19,892 nt of DNA from contig JBEIJQ010000048.1 in the NCBI GenBank assembly GCA_040380145.1, forward strand, positions 1 to 19,892, given 5' to 3'. The notes below the pieces were generated by a model. It was not told the origin of the DNA, did no database searches, and saw only the letters and a program-made list of their open reading frames with translations. Below, one piece after another: positions 13,659-19,892 of the stretch. The translations under genes and the position numbers were made by a program. This stretch comes from JBEIJQ01 sp040380145 (lineage in GTDB: Bacteria; Bacteroidota; Bacteroidia; Chitinophagales; Saprospiraceae). Within the stretch, counting starts at the first letter, position 1. Every line of letters starts with the position of its first letter.

Positions 13659-14444
13659 TCACAGGCACTTGGTGCGCCCGCCGTCCACGGGAAGGTTCAC
13701 GCCGTTGATGTAGGCCGCGGCGGGCGAACACAGAAAAGCCACGGCCGCGCCGATCTCGTGCGGCTCGCCGAGGCGGCGCGCCGGCACCTCGCGTTCCATT
13801 TCGGCGACGACCTCGTCTTCCGAAAGCCGCTTTTTCTCGGAATGGTTGCGGATGATCTGGTCCAAGCGCCCGGTCCGGGTGGCGCCGGGCAGCACATTGT
13901 TGACGGTTATGCCGTGCGCGGCCAGTTCGTTGGCCAGGGTCTTGGACCAGTTCGCCACGGCCCCGCGGATGGTGTTGGAGACCCCGAGGTTGTCGAGCGG
14001 CTGCTTCACGGAGGTGGAAATGACATTCACGATGCGGCCGAAACCGGCGTCCCGCATACCGGGCACCACGGCGCGCACCAAGGTCTGTCCGCTCAACAGG
14101 TGCAGGGCAAAAGCCCTTGAAAAATCGTCCGGATCGGCCAAATGCGCGGGGCCGGGCGGGGGACCGCCGGTGTTGTTGACCAAAATGTGCACGGGGCGCA
14201 CGGCCACCAATACCTCCACGGCACGGGCAAGGGCATCGGTATCGGAAAAGTCCACGGCCAGATAGCCGTGCCGCTGTCCTTGGGAGGTATCCAGTTCGGC
14301 CATGGCGCGCGCCAGATCGGCCTCGGTGCGCGAGACGAGGGTCACGTCGGCGCCCAACAGGGCCAGTTCGATGGCCGCGGCCTTGCCGATGCCCTGGGAT
14401 CCGCCGCCCACCAGGGCGTGTCTGTTCAAAAGGGAAAGTTGCAT
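13659..14444 (-). CDS. Atypical short-chain dehydrogenase/reductase-like protein lacking the Tyr-Lys pair
   Basis: The 261-residue protein has the SDR fold: a glycine-rich motif G13-G-G-S-Q-G-I-G20, N90-N-T-G-G94 and the C-terminal INGVNLPVDGG block typical of FabG-like reductases. S143 stands at the catalytic Ser. When the WSKTLANEL segment is aligned with FabG, the YxxxK position reads S156-N-T-I-R160, so both catalytic Tyr and Lys are replaced. It resembles a known subgroup of beta-ketoacyl reductase-like SDRs with degenerate tetrads. Whether it reduces anything is unclear. It starts 7 nt after the stop of the efflux adaptor gene, so the two are probably co-transcribed. A T-rich stretch follows its stop, without a clear hairpin. 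Confidence 0.9.
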   Translation of the reverse strand: MQLSLLNRHALVGGGSQGIGKAAAIELALLGADVTLVSRTEADLARAMAELDTSQGQRHGYLAVDFSDTDALARAVEVLVAVRPVHILVNNTGGPPPGPAHLADPDDFSRAFALHLLSGQTLVRAVVPGMRDAGFGRIVNVISTSVKQPLDNLGVSNTIRGAVANWSKTLANELAAHGITVNNVLPGATRTGRLDQIIRNHSEKKRLSEDEVVAEMEREVPARRLGEPHEIGAAVAFLCSPAAAYINGVNLPVDGGRTKCL

Positions 14445-14451
14445 GAGTGTA

Positions 14452-15510
14452 TCAGTTGAGGATTTTCACGGGAGCCCCCGGACGAAGGTTCATGACGCCC
14501 GTGACCACCACGGAGTCGCCTTCCCGCAGCCCTTCGAGCACTTGGACACGGGCCGCCTCGCGCAGACCGGTGCCGATGTCCAGCGCTTGGGCGGCACCGT
14601 TGCGCACCACAAACACCTGTTTGCCCTTGAGCACCGGCACCACGGACTCCGTGGGCACCATCAGATTGCCGCCGGTCTCGCGCAGGCCCAAAGTGACGCG
14701 CACGAAAGCTCCGGGCTTCAGCAGGCCTTTGGGGTTTGGGCAAAGGGCGCGTACGGTGAGGCTGCGGCTGGCTTCGTCGATATCGGGGGCGATCAGGGCG
14801 ATCGGACAGGCGGGGAATTCGGTGCCGCCCTCGGTGGCGAACCGGACGAGGTCGCCCCGACGCAGATCGGAGGCGTATTTTTCGGGCACCGAAAATTCGA
14901 TTTTCACTTGGTGGGTCTGCAAAACGGTCACCAACACGTCGTTCGGGGTGACCATGCTGCCCTCGCTGACCTTTTTCAGCCCGAGCACGCCGTCGAAAGG
15001 GGCCCGGATCTCGGTCTTGGCGATCTGGGCCTCGAGCAGCGCGATGTCGGCGCGCACCGTTTCGAGCTTTTCCAAAGCGATGTCGTAGGCTTCCTGGCTG
15101 ACGGCCTGGGCAGCCAACAACCGCTTTTGGCGCGCCTCGGCCTCGACGGCATACCGCTCGCCGATACGGGCCTTTTGCAACTGCGCCTGCAGCTCCGCGT
15201 CGTTGAGCTTGGCCAACAGCTGTCCGGCTTTCACCTCGGCGCCCTCCACGATCAGCAGCCGCACGATCTTGCCCGACACCTCCGGGCGCAGATCGGCCGA
15301 TTCGTTGGGCAGGACGGTGCCGGTGGCGAACAGGCTCCGGCCCAGGGATTCGCCCCGCACGACCTGCACCGTGACGGGCACCGGCGGGCGTTTGCCACCC
15401 GGACCGGGGAGACCGGCGGGAACTTCCTCTTTCTTGAAAACAGTCGTTTTCAGCCATACAAGGGCCGCCAAAACCGCGATCGCCAACAAATAGGGAAGGC
15501 CTTTTTTCAT
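14452..15510 (-). CDS. RND-type efflux periplasmic adaptor (membrane fusion protein)
   Basis: The 352-residue protein begins with one membrane anchor (residues 5-22), so it should sit in the inner membrane facing the periplasm. It shows the adaptor order: a first lipoyl half (about 72-104, PEVSGKIVRLLIVEGAEVKAGQLLAKL), an alpha-helical hairpin (about 105-165), a second lipoyl half (166-198, IRAPFDGVLGLKKVSEGSMV), a beta-barrel (about 200-275) and a membrane-proximal domain (280-350). Adaptors of this kind link an RND pump to an outer-membrane channel. Neither partner is present here; the next gene in the operon is an atypical SDR. The -7 box lies exactly 4 nt before the ATG. The substrate is unknown. 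Confidence 0.9.
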   Translation of the reverse strand: MKKGLPYLLAIAVLAALVWLKTTVFKKEEVPAGLPGPGGKRPPVPVTVQVVRGESLGRSLFATGTVLPNESADLRPEVSGKIVRLLIVEGAEVKAGQLLAKLNDAELQAQLQKARIGERYAVEAEARQKRLLAAQAVSQEAYDIALEKLETVRADIALLEAQIAKTEIRAPFDGVLGLKKVSEGSMVTPNDVLVTVLQTHQVKIEFSVPEKYASDLRRGDLVRFATEGGTEFPACPIALIAPDIDEASRSLTVRALCPNPKGLLKPGAFVRVTLGLRETGGNLMVPTESVVPVLKGKQVFVVRNGAAQALDIGTGLREAARVQVLEGLREGDSVVVTGVMNLRPGAPVKILN

Positions 15511-15514
15511 CGCG

Positions 15515-15522
15515 CAAAGATA
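15515..15522 (-). promoter_or_regulatory. -7 box of adaptor-SDR operon, leaderless arrangement
   Basis: The minus strand reads TATCTTTG, a perfect TAnnTTTG, then CGCG and the ATG at 15510. The 4-nt gap equals that of the GH3 and Sua5 genes and implies transcription starting at the ATG. Confidence 0.6.
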
Positions 15523-15642
15523 CGAAGGGCGCCGGAGCGGCGTTCATATCCACATTTTTTTTCCCCAGACCCGTTTCTTGAACTTTTTTTTCTGAAAAAC
15601 ATTAAGAAAGGCGCAGTTGAGCAATCTTGTGCCCGCGCGCCT

Positions 15643-15650
15643 TACATTTG
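15643..15650 (+). promoter_or_regulatory. -7 box of HMG-CoA reductase gene
   Basis: TACATTTG is a perfect TAnnTTTG, 30 nt before the ATG at 15681. It favours that ATG over one at 15627, which would lie upstream of the transcription start. The adaptor operon is transcribed the other way from the same 170-nt region. Confidence 0.65.
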
Positions 15651-15680
15651 TCCGACCATACCGCAATCCGACCGACTTAT

Positions 15681-17009
15681 ATGAATATCCGCCCCGTCAC
15701 CGGTTTCTCCAAACTCTCCAAACGCGAAAAGCTCAAATGGCTGGTGAACAACTTTTTCACCAATCCGGAAGAGGTCGCGCACGAACTCCGGGGCTTCTGG
15801 CACCGGGACGAAGGCAAACAAAAGGTGTTCGATGAGTTCAGCGAAAACACGCTGAGCAATTTCTATCTGCCCTTCGGCGTGGTGCCCAATGTGCTGATCA
15901 ACGACAAGTTGTACTGCGTGCCCATGGTCATCGAGGAAAGTTCCGTCGTGGCGGCAGCCTCCGCCGCGGCCAAGTTCTGGCTCGACCGCGGCGGTTTCAA
16001 AGCCGAGATCGTGGACACCCACAAGGTCGGACAGGTGCACTTCCTCTGGAAAGGTGAGCCTTCCCGCCTCAAAGCGGCCTTCCCCGAATTGCGCCGCCAA
16101 CTGCTCGAAGGCACCGCTTTCCTGACAGCAAACATGCGCAAAAGGGGCGGCGGCCTGCTCGACGTGGAATTGCTGGACCGTACCCACCTCGAACCCCACT
16201 ACTACCAACTGAAAGCCACTTTCGAAACATGTGATTCGATGGGGGCCAATTTCATCAACTCCGTCCTCGAAGAATCCGCCCGGATGCTGGCCACCTTCGT
16301 GGCGGGCAGCCGCGACCTTCGCCCCACCGAACGGGAAGTGGAAGTGCTGATGTCCATCCTGTCCAACTACACGCCCGACTGCTTGGTCAGGGCCTCGGTG
16401 GAATGCCCCGTGTCCGAACTGGGCATGTTCGACGGCGGAATGGACGCCGAGCAGTTCGCGCGCCGCTTCGCAGCGGCCGTGCGCATCGCCGGGGTTGATG
16501 TGCACCGCGCCACCACGCACAACAAAGGGATCTACAACGGCGTGGACGCCGTGGCGCTCGCCACCGGCAACGATTTCCGAGCCATCGAATCCTGTGGCCA
16601 CACCTACGCCTCCCGCGACGGCCGATACCGGTCGCTGTCGTACTGCGAGATCAAAGACGGCGTGTTCCGCTTTTGGCTCGACCTGCCCCTCGCCGTGGGA
16701 ACGGTCGGCGGGCTGACCACCCTGCACCCGCTCGCCCGCCGCGCCATGGAAATGCTCGGGCACCCCACGGCACGCGAACTGATGGCCATCATCGCCTGCT
16801 TGGGACTGGCCCAGAATTTCGCCGCCGTCCGCTCGCTCGTGACCACCGGCATCCAGAAAGGGCACATGAAAATGCACCTGATGAACATACTCAACCACTT
16901 GGAAGCCAAAGAAGAAGAAGCGAAATTGGCCGTGGCCCATTTCGCCGACAAAGTGGTTTCCTTCACGGCCGTCCGCGAGTACCTGATGATGGTGCGCGCC
17001 GGAAAATGA
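15681..17009 (+). CDS. mvaA: Hydroxymethylglutaryl-CoA reductase, class II
   Basis: The enzyme interconverts HMG-CoA and mevalonate. The 442-residue length and motifs fit class II: a Glu pair E85-E86 in MVIEESSVVAAASAAAKFW, D185-S-M-G-A-N190 (the DAMGAN cofactor motif), catalytic K282 in THNKGIYNG, D298 in GNDFRAIES and H395 in KGHMKMH. Class II enzymes were first described as degradative and NAD-dependent, but in many bacteria they serve mevalonate-pathway isoprenoid synthesis. With no catabolic neighbours, that is the likelier role here. The ATG at 15681 gives the usual start and follows the -7 box. No other mevalonate genes are in the window. A short G/C hairpin follows the stop at 17015-17032. 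Confidence 0.94.
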   Translation: MNIRPVTGFSKLSKREKLKWLVNNFFTNPEEVAHELRGFWHRDEGKQKVFDEFSENTLSNFYLPFGVVPNVLINDKLYCVPMVIEESSVVAAASAAAKFWLDRGGFKAEIVDTHKVGQVHFLWKGEPSRLKAAFPELRRQLLEGTAFLTANMRKRGGGLLDVELLDRTHLEPHYYQLKATFETCDSMGANFINSVLEESARMLATFVAGSRDLRPTEREVEVLMSILSNYTPDCLVRASVECPVSELGMFDGGMDAEQFARRFAAAVRIAGVDVHRATTHNKGIYNGVDAVALATGNDFRAIESCGHTYASRDGRYRSLSYCEIKDGVFRFWLDLPLAVGTVGGLTTLHPLARRAMEMLGHPTARELMAIIACLGLAQNFAAVRSLVTTGIQKGHMKMHLMNILNHLEAKEEEAKLAVAHFADKVVSFTAVREYLMMVRAGK

Positions 17010-17014
17010 CTTTT

Positions 17015-17032
17015 TGCCCCCCCCAAGGGGCA
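17015..17032 (+). terminator. Weak stem-loop after HMG-CoA reductase gene
   Basis: TGCCCC (17015-17020) pairs with GGGGCA (17027-17032) around a 6-nt loop, 5 nt after the stop. There is no T-tract after it. A second G/C-rich imperfect hairpin near 17153-17171 is followed about 8 nt later by seven Ts and could also end transcription. The rest of the 222-nt gap to the next gene shows nothing clear. Confidence 0.3.
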
Positions 17033-17231
17033 CTCTCTCCCCTATCAGCTCTCCAATTTTTCATGAACATTCCCCAGCGTTCGAAAGCCCAAAAAGAAGC
17101 GAGATCCGCTCCAGCCCGTTTCGCCCGCTGAATCGGCCTGTTTTCCGGCCATCCGGCGCGGGGAGCCCGCCGACGCAGGTTTTTTTCGCCCGAAAATTGG
17201 GCCCATTTTGCTCTGCAACCCTTTACGCCCC

Positions 17232-18035
17232 ATGAAGAAAATAGATAAGCTCAAACTGTTTCTGCGCCACCCTCTCCGGATCCTGAACCAAGGACTTTAC
17301 GCCGAACAAGAAGAGATTTACCGATCGAAGATCCGCCGCGAGCATGGGATCGGACAATTGCCGACGGTTGACCTGTTGGATCTTTTCCCGGGTTTTTCCG
17401 AGAGCATCGAACACTACACCTATCTCGAAGGAACCTCTTTGGTGATCGATATCATGCTGTTGAAGGCCTTCGCGCGGAAATTTCCGGAGTGCTCTTTTCT
17501 GGAAATCGGCAGTTGGCGCGGCGAAAGCATCGCGAATGTGCACGCGGTGACCAAAGACTGCACCTCGATCACCCTTTCCGCCCGGGAAATGCGGGAGATG
17601 GGCATCCCGGACAGTTTTGCGGCGGTGCACGGGATTTTTTCCAAAAACCTGGAAGGGCTGAAAACCATCGAGCACAACTCGATGACCTTTGATTTTTCGA
17701 GTTTGGGGAAAAAATACGATCTTATTTTCGTGGACGGCGACCACACCTACGAAGGGGTGCTGAGCGACACGAGAAACGTGTTCGGCCTCCGAAAAGGCCC
17801 CGAATCCGTGATCGTCTGGCACGATTATGCTCTGACGCCCGACCGCTTCCGCCCGTCGGTGGCCGCGGCCATCCTCGACGGAGTCCCGCGGGAATACCAC
17901 AAGAATTTGTTCCATGTATCCAACACCTTGTGCGCGGTGTACATGGAAAATTGTCACTTGCCCACGAGCATGGCAGCATTTCCCACCCGCCCGAACAAGA
18001 GTTTTTCGCTGCGCTTGGAGGGGAAAAAACTGTGA
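17232..18035 (+). CDS. Class I SAM-dependent methyltransferase (Methyltransf_24-like)
   Basis: The 267-residue protein shows a Rossmann methyltransferase core: motif I F89-L-E-I-G-S-W-R-G97, then Y162-D-L-I-F-V-D-G-D170-H-T-Y-E-G, and V193-I-V-W-H-D-Y. The DGDHTYEG block is typical of the Methyltransf_24 group, many of which act on sugars or surface glycans. The N-terminal 50 residues are basic and helical. The ATG at 17232 is preferred to an in-frame ATG at 17208. No perfect -7 box was found upstream. The stop lies 3 nt from the stop of the convergent Sua5 gene. The substrate is unknown; a glycan role is only suggested by the sugar acyltransferase beyond Sua5. Confidence 0.82.
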   Translation: MKKIDKLKLFLRHPLRILNQGLYAEQEEIYRSKIRREHGIGQLPTVDLLDLFPGFSESIEHYTYLEGTSLVIDIMLLKAFARKFPECSFLEIGSWRGESIANVHAVTKDCTSITLSAREMREMGIPDSFAAVHGIFSKNLEGLKTIEHNSMTFDFSSLGKKYDLIFVDGDHTYEGVLSDTRNVFGLRKGPESVIVWHDYALTPDRFRPSVAAAILDGVPREYHKNLFHVSNTLCAVYMENCHLPTSMAAFPTRPNKSFSLRLEGKKL

Positions 18036-18038
18036 CCC

Positions 18039-18995
18039 CTACCCCATCGCCGCTGCCCGGCGCAGGCGGTCATTGATGGCCCGGCCGAGATCCTCCTCGG
18101 GCAGCGGCTCGGCCACGATCAGATCCAACCCGGCCTCGTCGAGCATGCGCATGGCCGAAAAAAGGCGTTGGGCGGCCTCGGCATAGTTGCCGGCGGCCGA
18201 AAGCACCACTTGTCGCTCCACGGGCACCGAGACACAAACGTCCCGAAAACCGAGCACGCCGATTTTTTTGCCCTCGTGCCTACGGAGCAATTCGGGGATG
18301 TCGCCCAGCAACAAGGGCGTCCTCGGCGCATAATGGCTCTGCAAAAGACCGGGGGCAGCAGGGTTCGATGTAGAGTGGGTGCGCACCTCTACCGGCCCGC
18401 ACCGTTCCTCCAAGGCTTCCACGGACACCCCGCCCTTGCGGAAGACCACCGGCCGGCCATCGCCGTCGAAACCCACGATGGTGGACTCCAGTCCGACGGC
18501 ACAAGGTCCCCCGTCCAAGATATACGGGATCTTTCCGCCGAGCTGCCGGGCCACGTGCTCGGCCGTGGTCGGGCTGATGTAGCCGAAAGGATTGGCGCTC
18601 GGCGCGGCCAACGGAAAGGGAAGCGCTTCCAAGAGTTCCCGCGCCACGGGATGGCTCGGAACCCGCAAGGCCACCAGCGGAGACCCCGAAGTGGCCAGAT
18701 CGGGAATATCGGCGCTTTTGGGCAACAAAAGCGTCAAAGGACCGGGCATAAAGGCTTCTGCCAAGATCCGCGCCGCCTCGGGGATTTCCCGGGCCCACCG
18801 GTCCAGCGCATCCGCATCGGCGAGGTGCACGATCAGGGGATCGAAGCGGGGCCGGTTCTTGACCCGAAAAATCTCGGCCAAAGCAGCCTCGTCCAGCGCA
18901 TTGCCGGCCAACCCGTACACGGTCTCGGTGGGCATGGCCACCAATTGGCCTTCCCGCAGCAGTTGCGCCGCCCAAGCGATGTCGGTTCCGATCAT
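18039..18995 (-). CDS. L-threonylcarbamoyladenylate synthase, TsaC/Sua5 with C-terminal Sua5 domain
   Basis: The enzyme makes threonylcarbamoyl-AMP from Thr, bicarbonate and ATP, the first step of the universal t6A37 tRNA modification. The 318-residue form is the two-domain Sua5 type. Residues 1-205 are the YrdC domain with P22-T-E-T-V-Y-G-L29, K46-N-R-P-R50 and S133-A-N135. The linker has the typical PGLLQSHYAPRTP (215-227), followed by the Sua5 domain to the end. The frame is open to 19037, but the ATG at 18995 begins the family's usual N-terminus and lies exactly 4 nt after a perfect -7 box; an upstream start would not be transcribed. It converges on the methyltransferase gene with 3 nt between stops. 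Confidence 0.94.
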   Translation of the reverse strand: MIGTDIAWAAQLLREGQLVAMPTETVYGLAGNALDEAALAEIFRVKNRPRFDPLIVHLADADALDRWAREIPEAARILAEAFMPGPLTLLLPKSADIPDLATSGSPLVALRVPSHPVARELLEALPFPLAAPSANPFGYISPTTAEHVARQLGGKIPYILDGGPCAVGLESTIVGFDGDGRPVVFRKGGVSVEALEERCGPVEVRTHSTSNPAAPGLLQSHYAPRTPLLLGDIPELLRRHEGKKIGVLGFRDVCVSVPVERQVVLSAAGNYAEAAQRLFSAMRMLDEAGLDLIVAEPLPEEDLGRAINDRLRRAAAMG

Positions 18996-18999
18996 GGCG

Positions 19000-19007
19000 C
19001 AAAGGTA
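19000..19007 (-). promoter_or_regulatory. -7 box of Sua5 gene, leaderless arrangement
   Basis: The minus strand reads TACCTTTG, a perfect TAnnTTTG, then CGCC and the ATG at 18995. The next in-frame Met (residue 21) is inside the conserved PTETVYGL region, so the start cannot be moved downstream without damaging the domain. Confidence 0.62.
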
Positions 19008-19040
19008 AGGCGTCGGGCCCAACGAACGTCCGGCCACCGA

Positions 19041-19697
19041 CTACAACTTCCGCAGGGGATTGCCCACGTAGGTGCCCGGCTCCGAAATGTCCTTCACCAC
19101 CACGGCACCCATCCCGACGGTGACGTGGGAGCAGATGCGGACGTTCTGCTTGACCGCTGCATTGGAACCAAGATAGACCTGATCTCCGAACGCACAGTTG
19201 CCGTTGACATTGGCAGCAGGAGCAGTAGTGAAAAAATCACCGATTCGGGCATCGTGGCAAATAGTGGAATATAGATTCAGCTGGGCATGGGCGCCCATGA
19301 CCACATCGGCGGTGACAACCGCTCCGGCCGAAACAACGCACCCTACGCCTATTTGGGCCCAAGGGGATATGTGGGCAGATGGGTGGATCAATCTTGCGAA
19401 ACGTGTCTGCTCGGACAAACTTTCAACGATTTTTTGCCTGGAACGACCATCGCCCACGGATACCACCATCGAACCCATCTCCGGGTGAAAAGCAGATTGA
19501 GGAATGATCGGAACTCCCCAAAGATTCATTTCCGAAAAAAATTTATCGCCCACTACCAAAACGACACATTCCCGAACCATTTTTTCGGTTCCAAGCAAAT
19601 CGGCCACGATCGCCAACGTGTCTTTGGCCGAACCACCAGTGCCAAAAACATGCAGCTTGTCGTGCGAATCAAAAAAAGAGCTGCCGATATGGTTCAT
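19041..19697 (-). CDS. PglD/NeuD-family sugar O- or N-acyltransferase (left-handed beta-helix)
   Basis: The 218-residue protein begins with a small nucleotide-sugar-binding Rossmann part (L15-H-V-F-G-T-G-G-S) and a central VVSVGDG. Hexapeptide repeats then run from about 105 to 200 (for example IGVGCVVSAGAVV, FGDQVYLGSNAAV, VTVGMGAVV) and form the beta-helix. H148 in ICHDARIGDF lies where PglD places its catalytic His. It ends with the usual G-N-P-L-R-K. Such enzymes acetylate amino sugars or sialic-acid-like sugars for surface glycans using acetyl-CoA. Further glycan genes may lie beyond the right edge. It has its own -7 box at 19759-19766. The gap to the Sua5 start region is 33 nt. Confidence 0.88.
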   Translation of the reverse strand: MNHIGSSFFDSHDKLHVFGTGGSAKDTLAIVADLLGTEKMVRECVVLVVGDKFFSEMNLWGVPIIPQSAFHPEMGSMVVSVGDGRSRQKIVESLSEQTRFARLIHPSAHISPWAQIGVGCVVSAGAVVTADVVMGAHAQLNLYSTICHDARIGDFFTTAPAANVNGNCAFGDQVYLGSNAAVKQNVRICSHVTVGMGAVVVKDISEPGTYVGNPLRKL

Positions 19698-19722
19698 GAG
19701 TCAAAAGGGAAATAAATCACTG

Positions 19723-19873
19723 CCAAGAAAAAATGGCCGATCCGGTTTTTCGAGCGTACAAATATAGCCTCGATCCTGATACGTTTTTGTCCGCCGGTTT
19801 CATCTCCACATCTCCCTCACCAAAAAAGAACGCCCTCCAAAATTGTTTGAACATTCATACTATTTTTTCTTGG
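19723..19873. repeat. 12-nt inverted repeat around the acyltransferase promoter
   Basis: CCAAGAAAAAAT at 19723-19734 recurs inverted at 19862-19873, flanking a 127-nt stretch that includes the -7 box. The sequence is A-rich, so chance is possible. The right copy itself lies in a small A/T hairpin that could end a gene beyond the edge. Confidence 0.35.
19759..19766 (-). promoter_or_regulatory. -7 box of acyltransferase gene
   Basis: The minus strand reads TATATTTG, a perfect TAnnTTTG, 61 nt before the ATG at 19697. The predicted leader is about 55 nt. The remaining sequence to the right edge shows no supported gene. Confidence 0.55.
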
Positions 19874-19892
19874 AAAAAAGACACACCGCGCT

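Noticed and set aside
11207..13708. Very long open frame on the plus strand opposite the GH3-beta-lactamase gene
   Set aside because: It is antisense to a clear two-domain enzyme. Its Gly/His/Gln/Val-rich, low-complexity translation is typical of GC-rich shadow frames.
17063..17131. 22-codon open frame between HMG-CoA reductase and methyltransferase genes
   Set aside because: It is short, Arg/Ala-rich, without a promoter box or recognisable peptide features; no support for translation.
1..19892. tRNA, rRNA, CRISPR array, transposase, phage integrase
   Set aside because: None was seen on reading both strands. The short repeats found lack the regular spacing of CRISPR or the ends of known insertion sequences.

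Overview
The window reads as chromosomal DNA from a G+C-rich member of the Bacteroidota. Three things point there. Ten perfect matches to the Bacteroidota sigma-A -7 box (TAnnTTTG) sit just upstream of gene starts or operons. One secreted protein ends in a type IX secretion (T9SS) sorting domain. No clear Shine-Dalgarno sequences precede the starts. A class II HMG-CoA reductase suggests isoprenoids made by the mevalonate route. The lineage cannot be narrowed further from this sequence. I see no rRNA, tRNA, CRISPR array, transposase, integrase or reverse transcriptase.

Layout, left to right. (1) 54-1844 (-): a Ser/Thr kinase, a membrane segment and a formylglycine-generating-enzyme/C-type-lectin-like (FGE/SUMF1) domain in one protein, followed by a short 9-bp tandem repeat at the left edge. 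(2) 1845-2196: a divergent intergenic region with a nested inverted-repeat element. (3) 2197-3078 (+): an uncharacterised membrane protein, converging on a LysE-family exporter (3084-3695, -). (4) 3910-5412 (+): a T4-Pnk-like P-loop kinase, then the queuosine-pathway radical SAM enzyme QueE, which converges on a DEAD-box RNA helicase (5426-7135, -). (5) 7136-7465: the helicase leader, its promoter, and the terminator of the next operon. (6) 7466-10575 (-): an apparent three-gene operon with a T9SS-sorted secreted protein, a glutaminyl cyclase lipoprotein and a polytopic membrane protein, bounded by a clear promoter and a clear terminator. (7) 10679-13600 (-): a secreted GH3 N-acetylhexosaminidase fused to a beta-lactamase-fold domain. 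(8) 13659-15510 (-): an efflux adaptor plus atypical SDR operon, divergent from HMG-CoA reductase (15681-17009, +). (9) 17232-18035 (+): a SAM methyltransferase converging on TsaC/Sua5 (18039-18995, -). (10) 19041-19697 (-): a PglD/NeuD-type sugar acyltransferase.

Most genes are housekeeping or envelope functions: tRNA modification (QueE, Sua5), RNA remodelling (DEAD-box helicase), cell-wall turnover (GH3-beta-lactamase), export (LysE, adaptor) and secreted-protein maturation (glutaminyl cyclase). The points most worth following are these. The kinase-FGE C-terminus resembles a variable region of a diversity-generating retroelement. The glutaminyl cyclase is co-transcribed with a secreted protein whose predicted mature N-terminus is Gln. 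Three genes have -7 boxes exactly 4 nt from the ATG, implying leaderless mRNAs. The helicase gene has a compact terminator-promoter-palindrome-leader arrangement.
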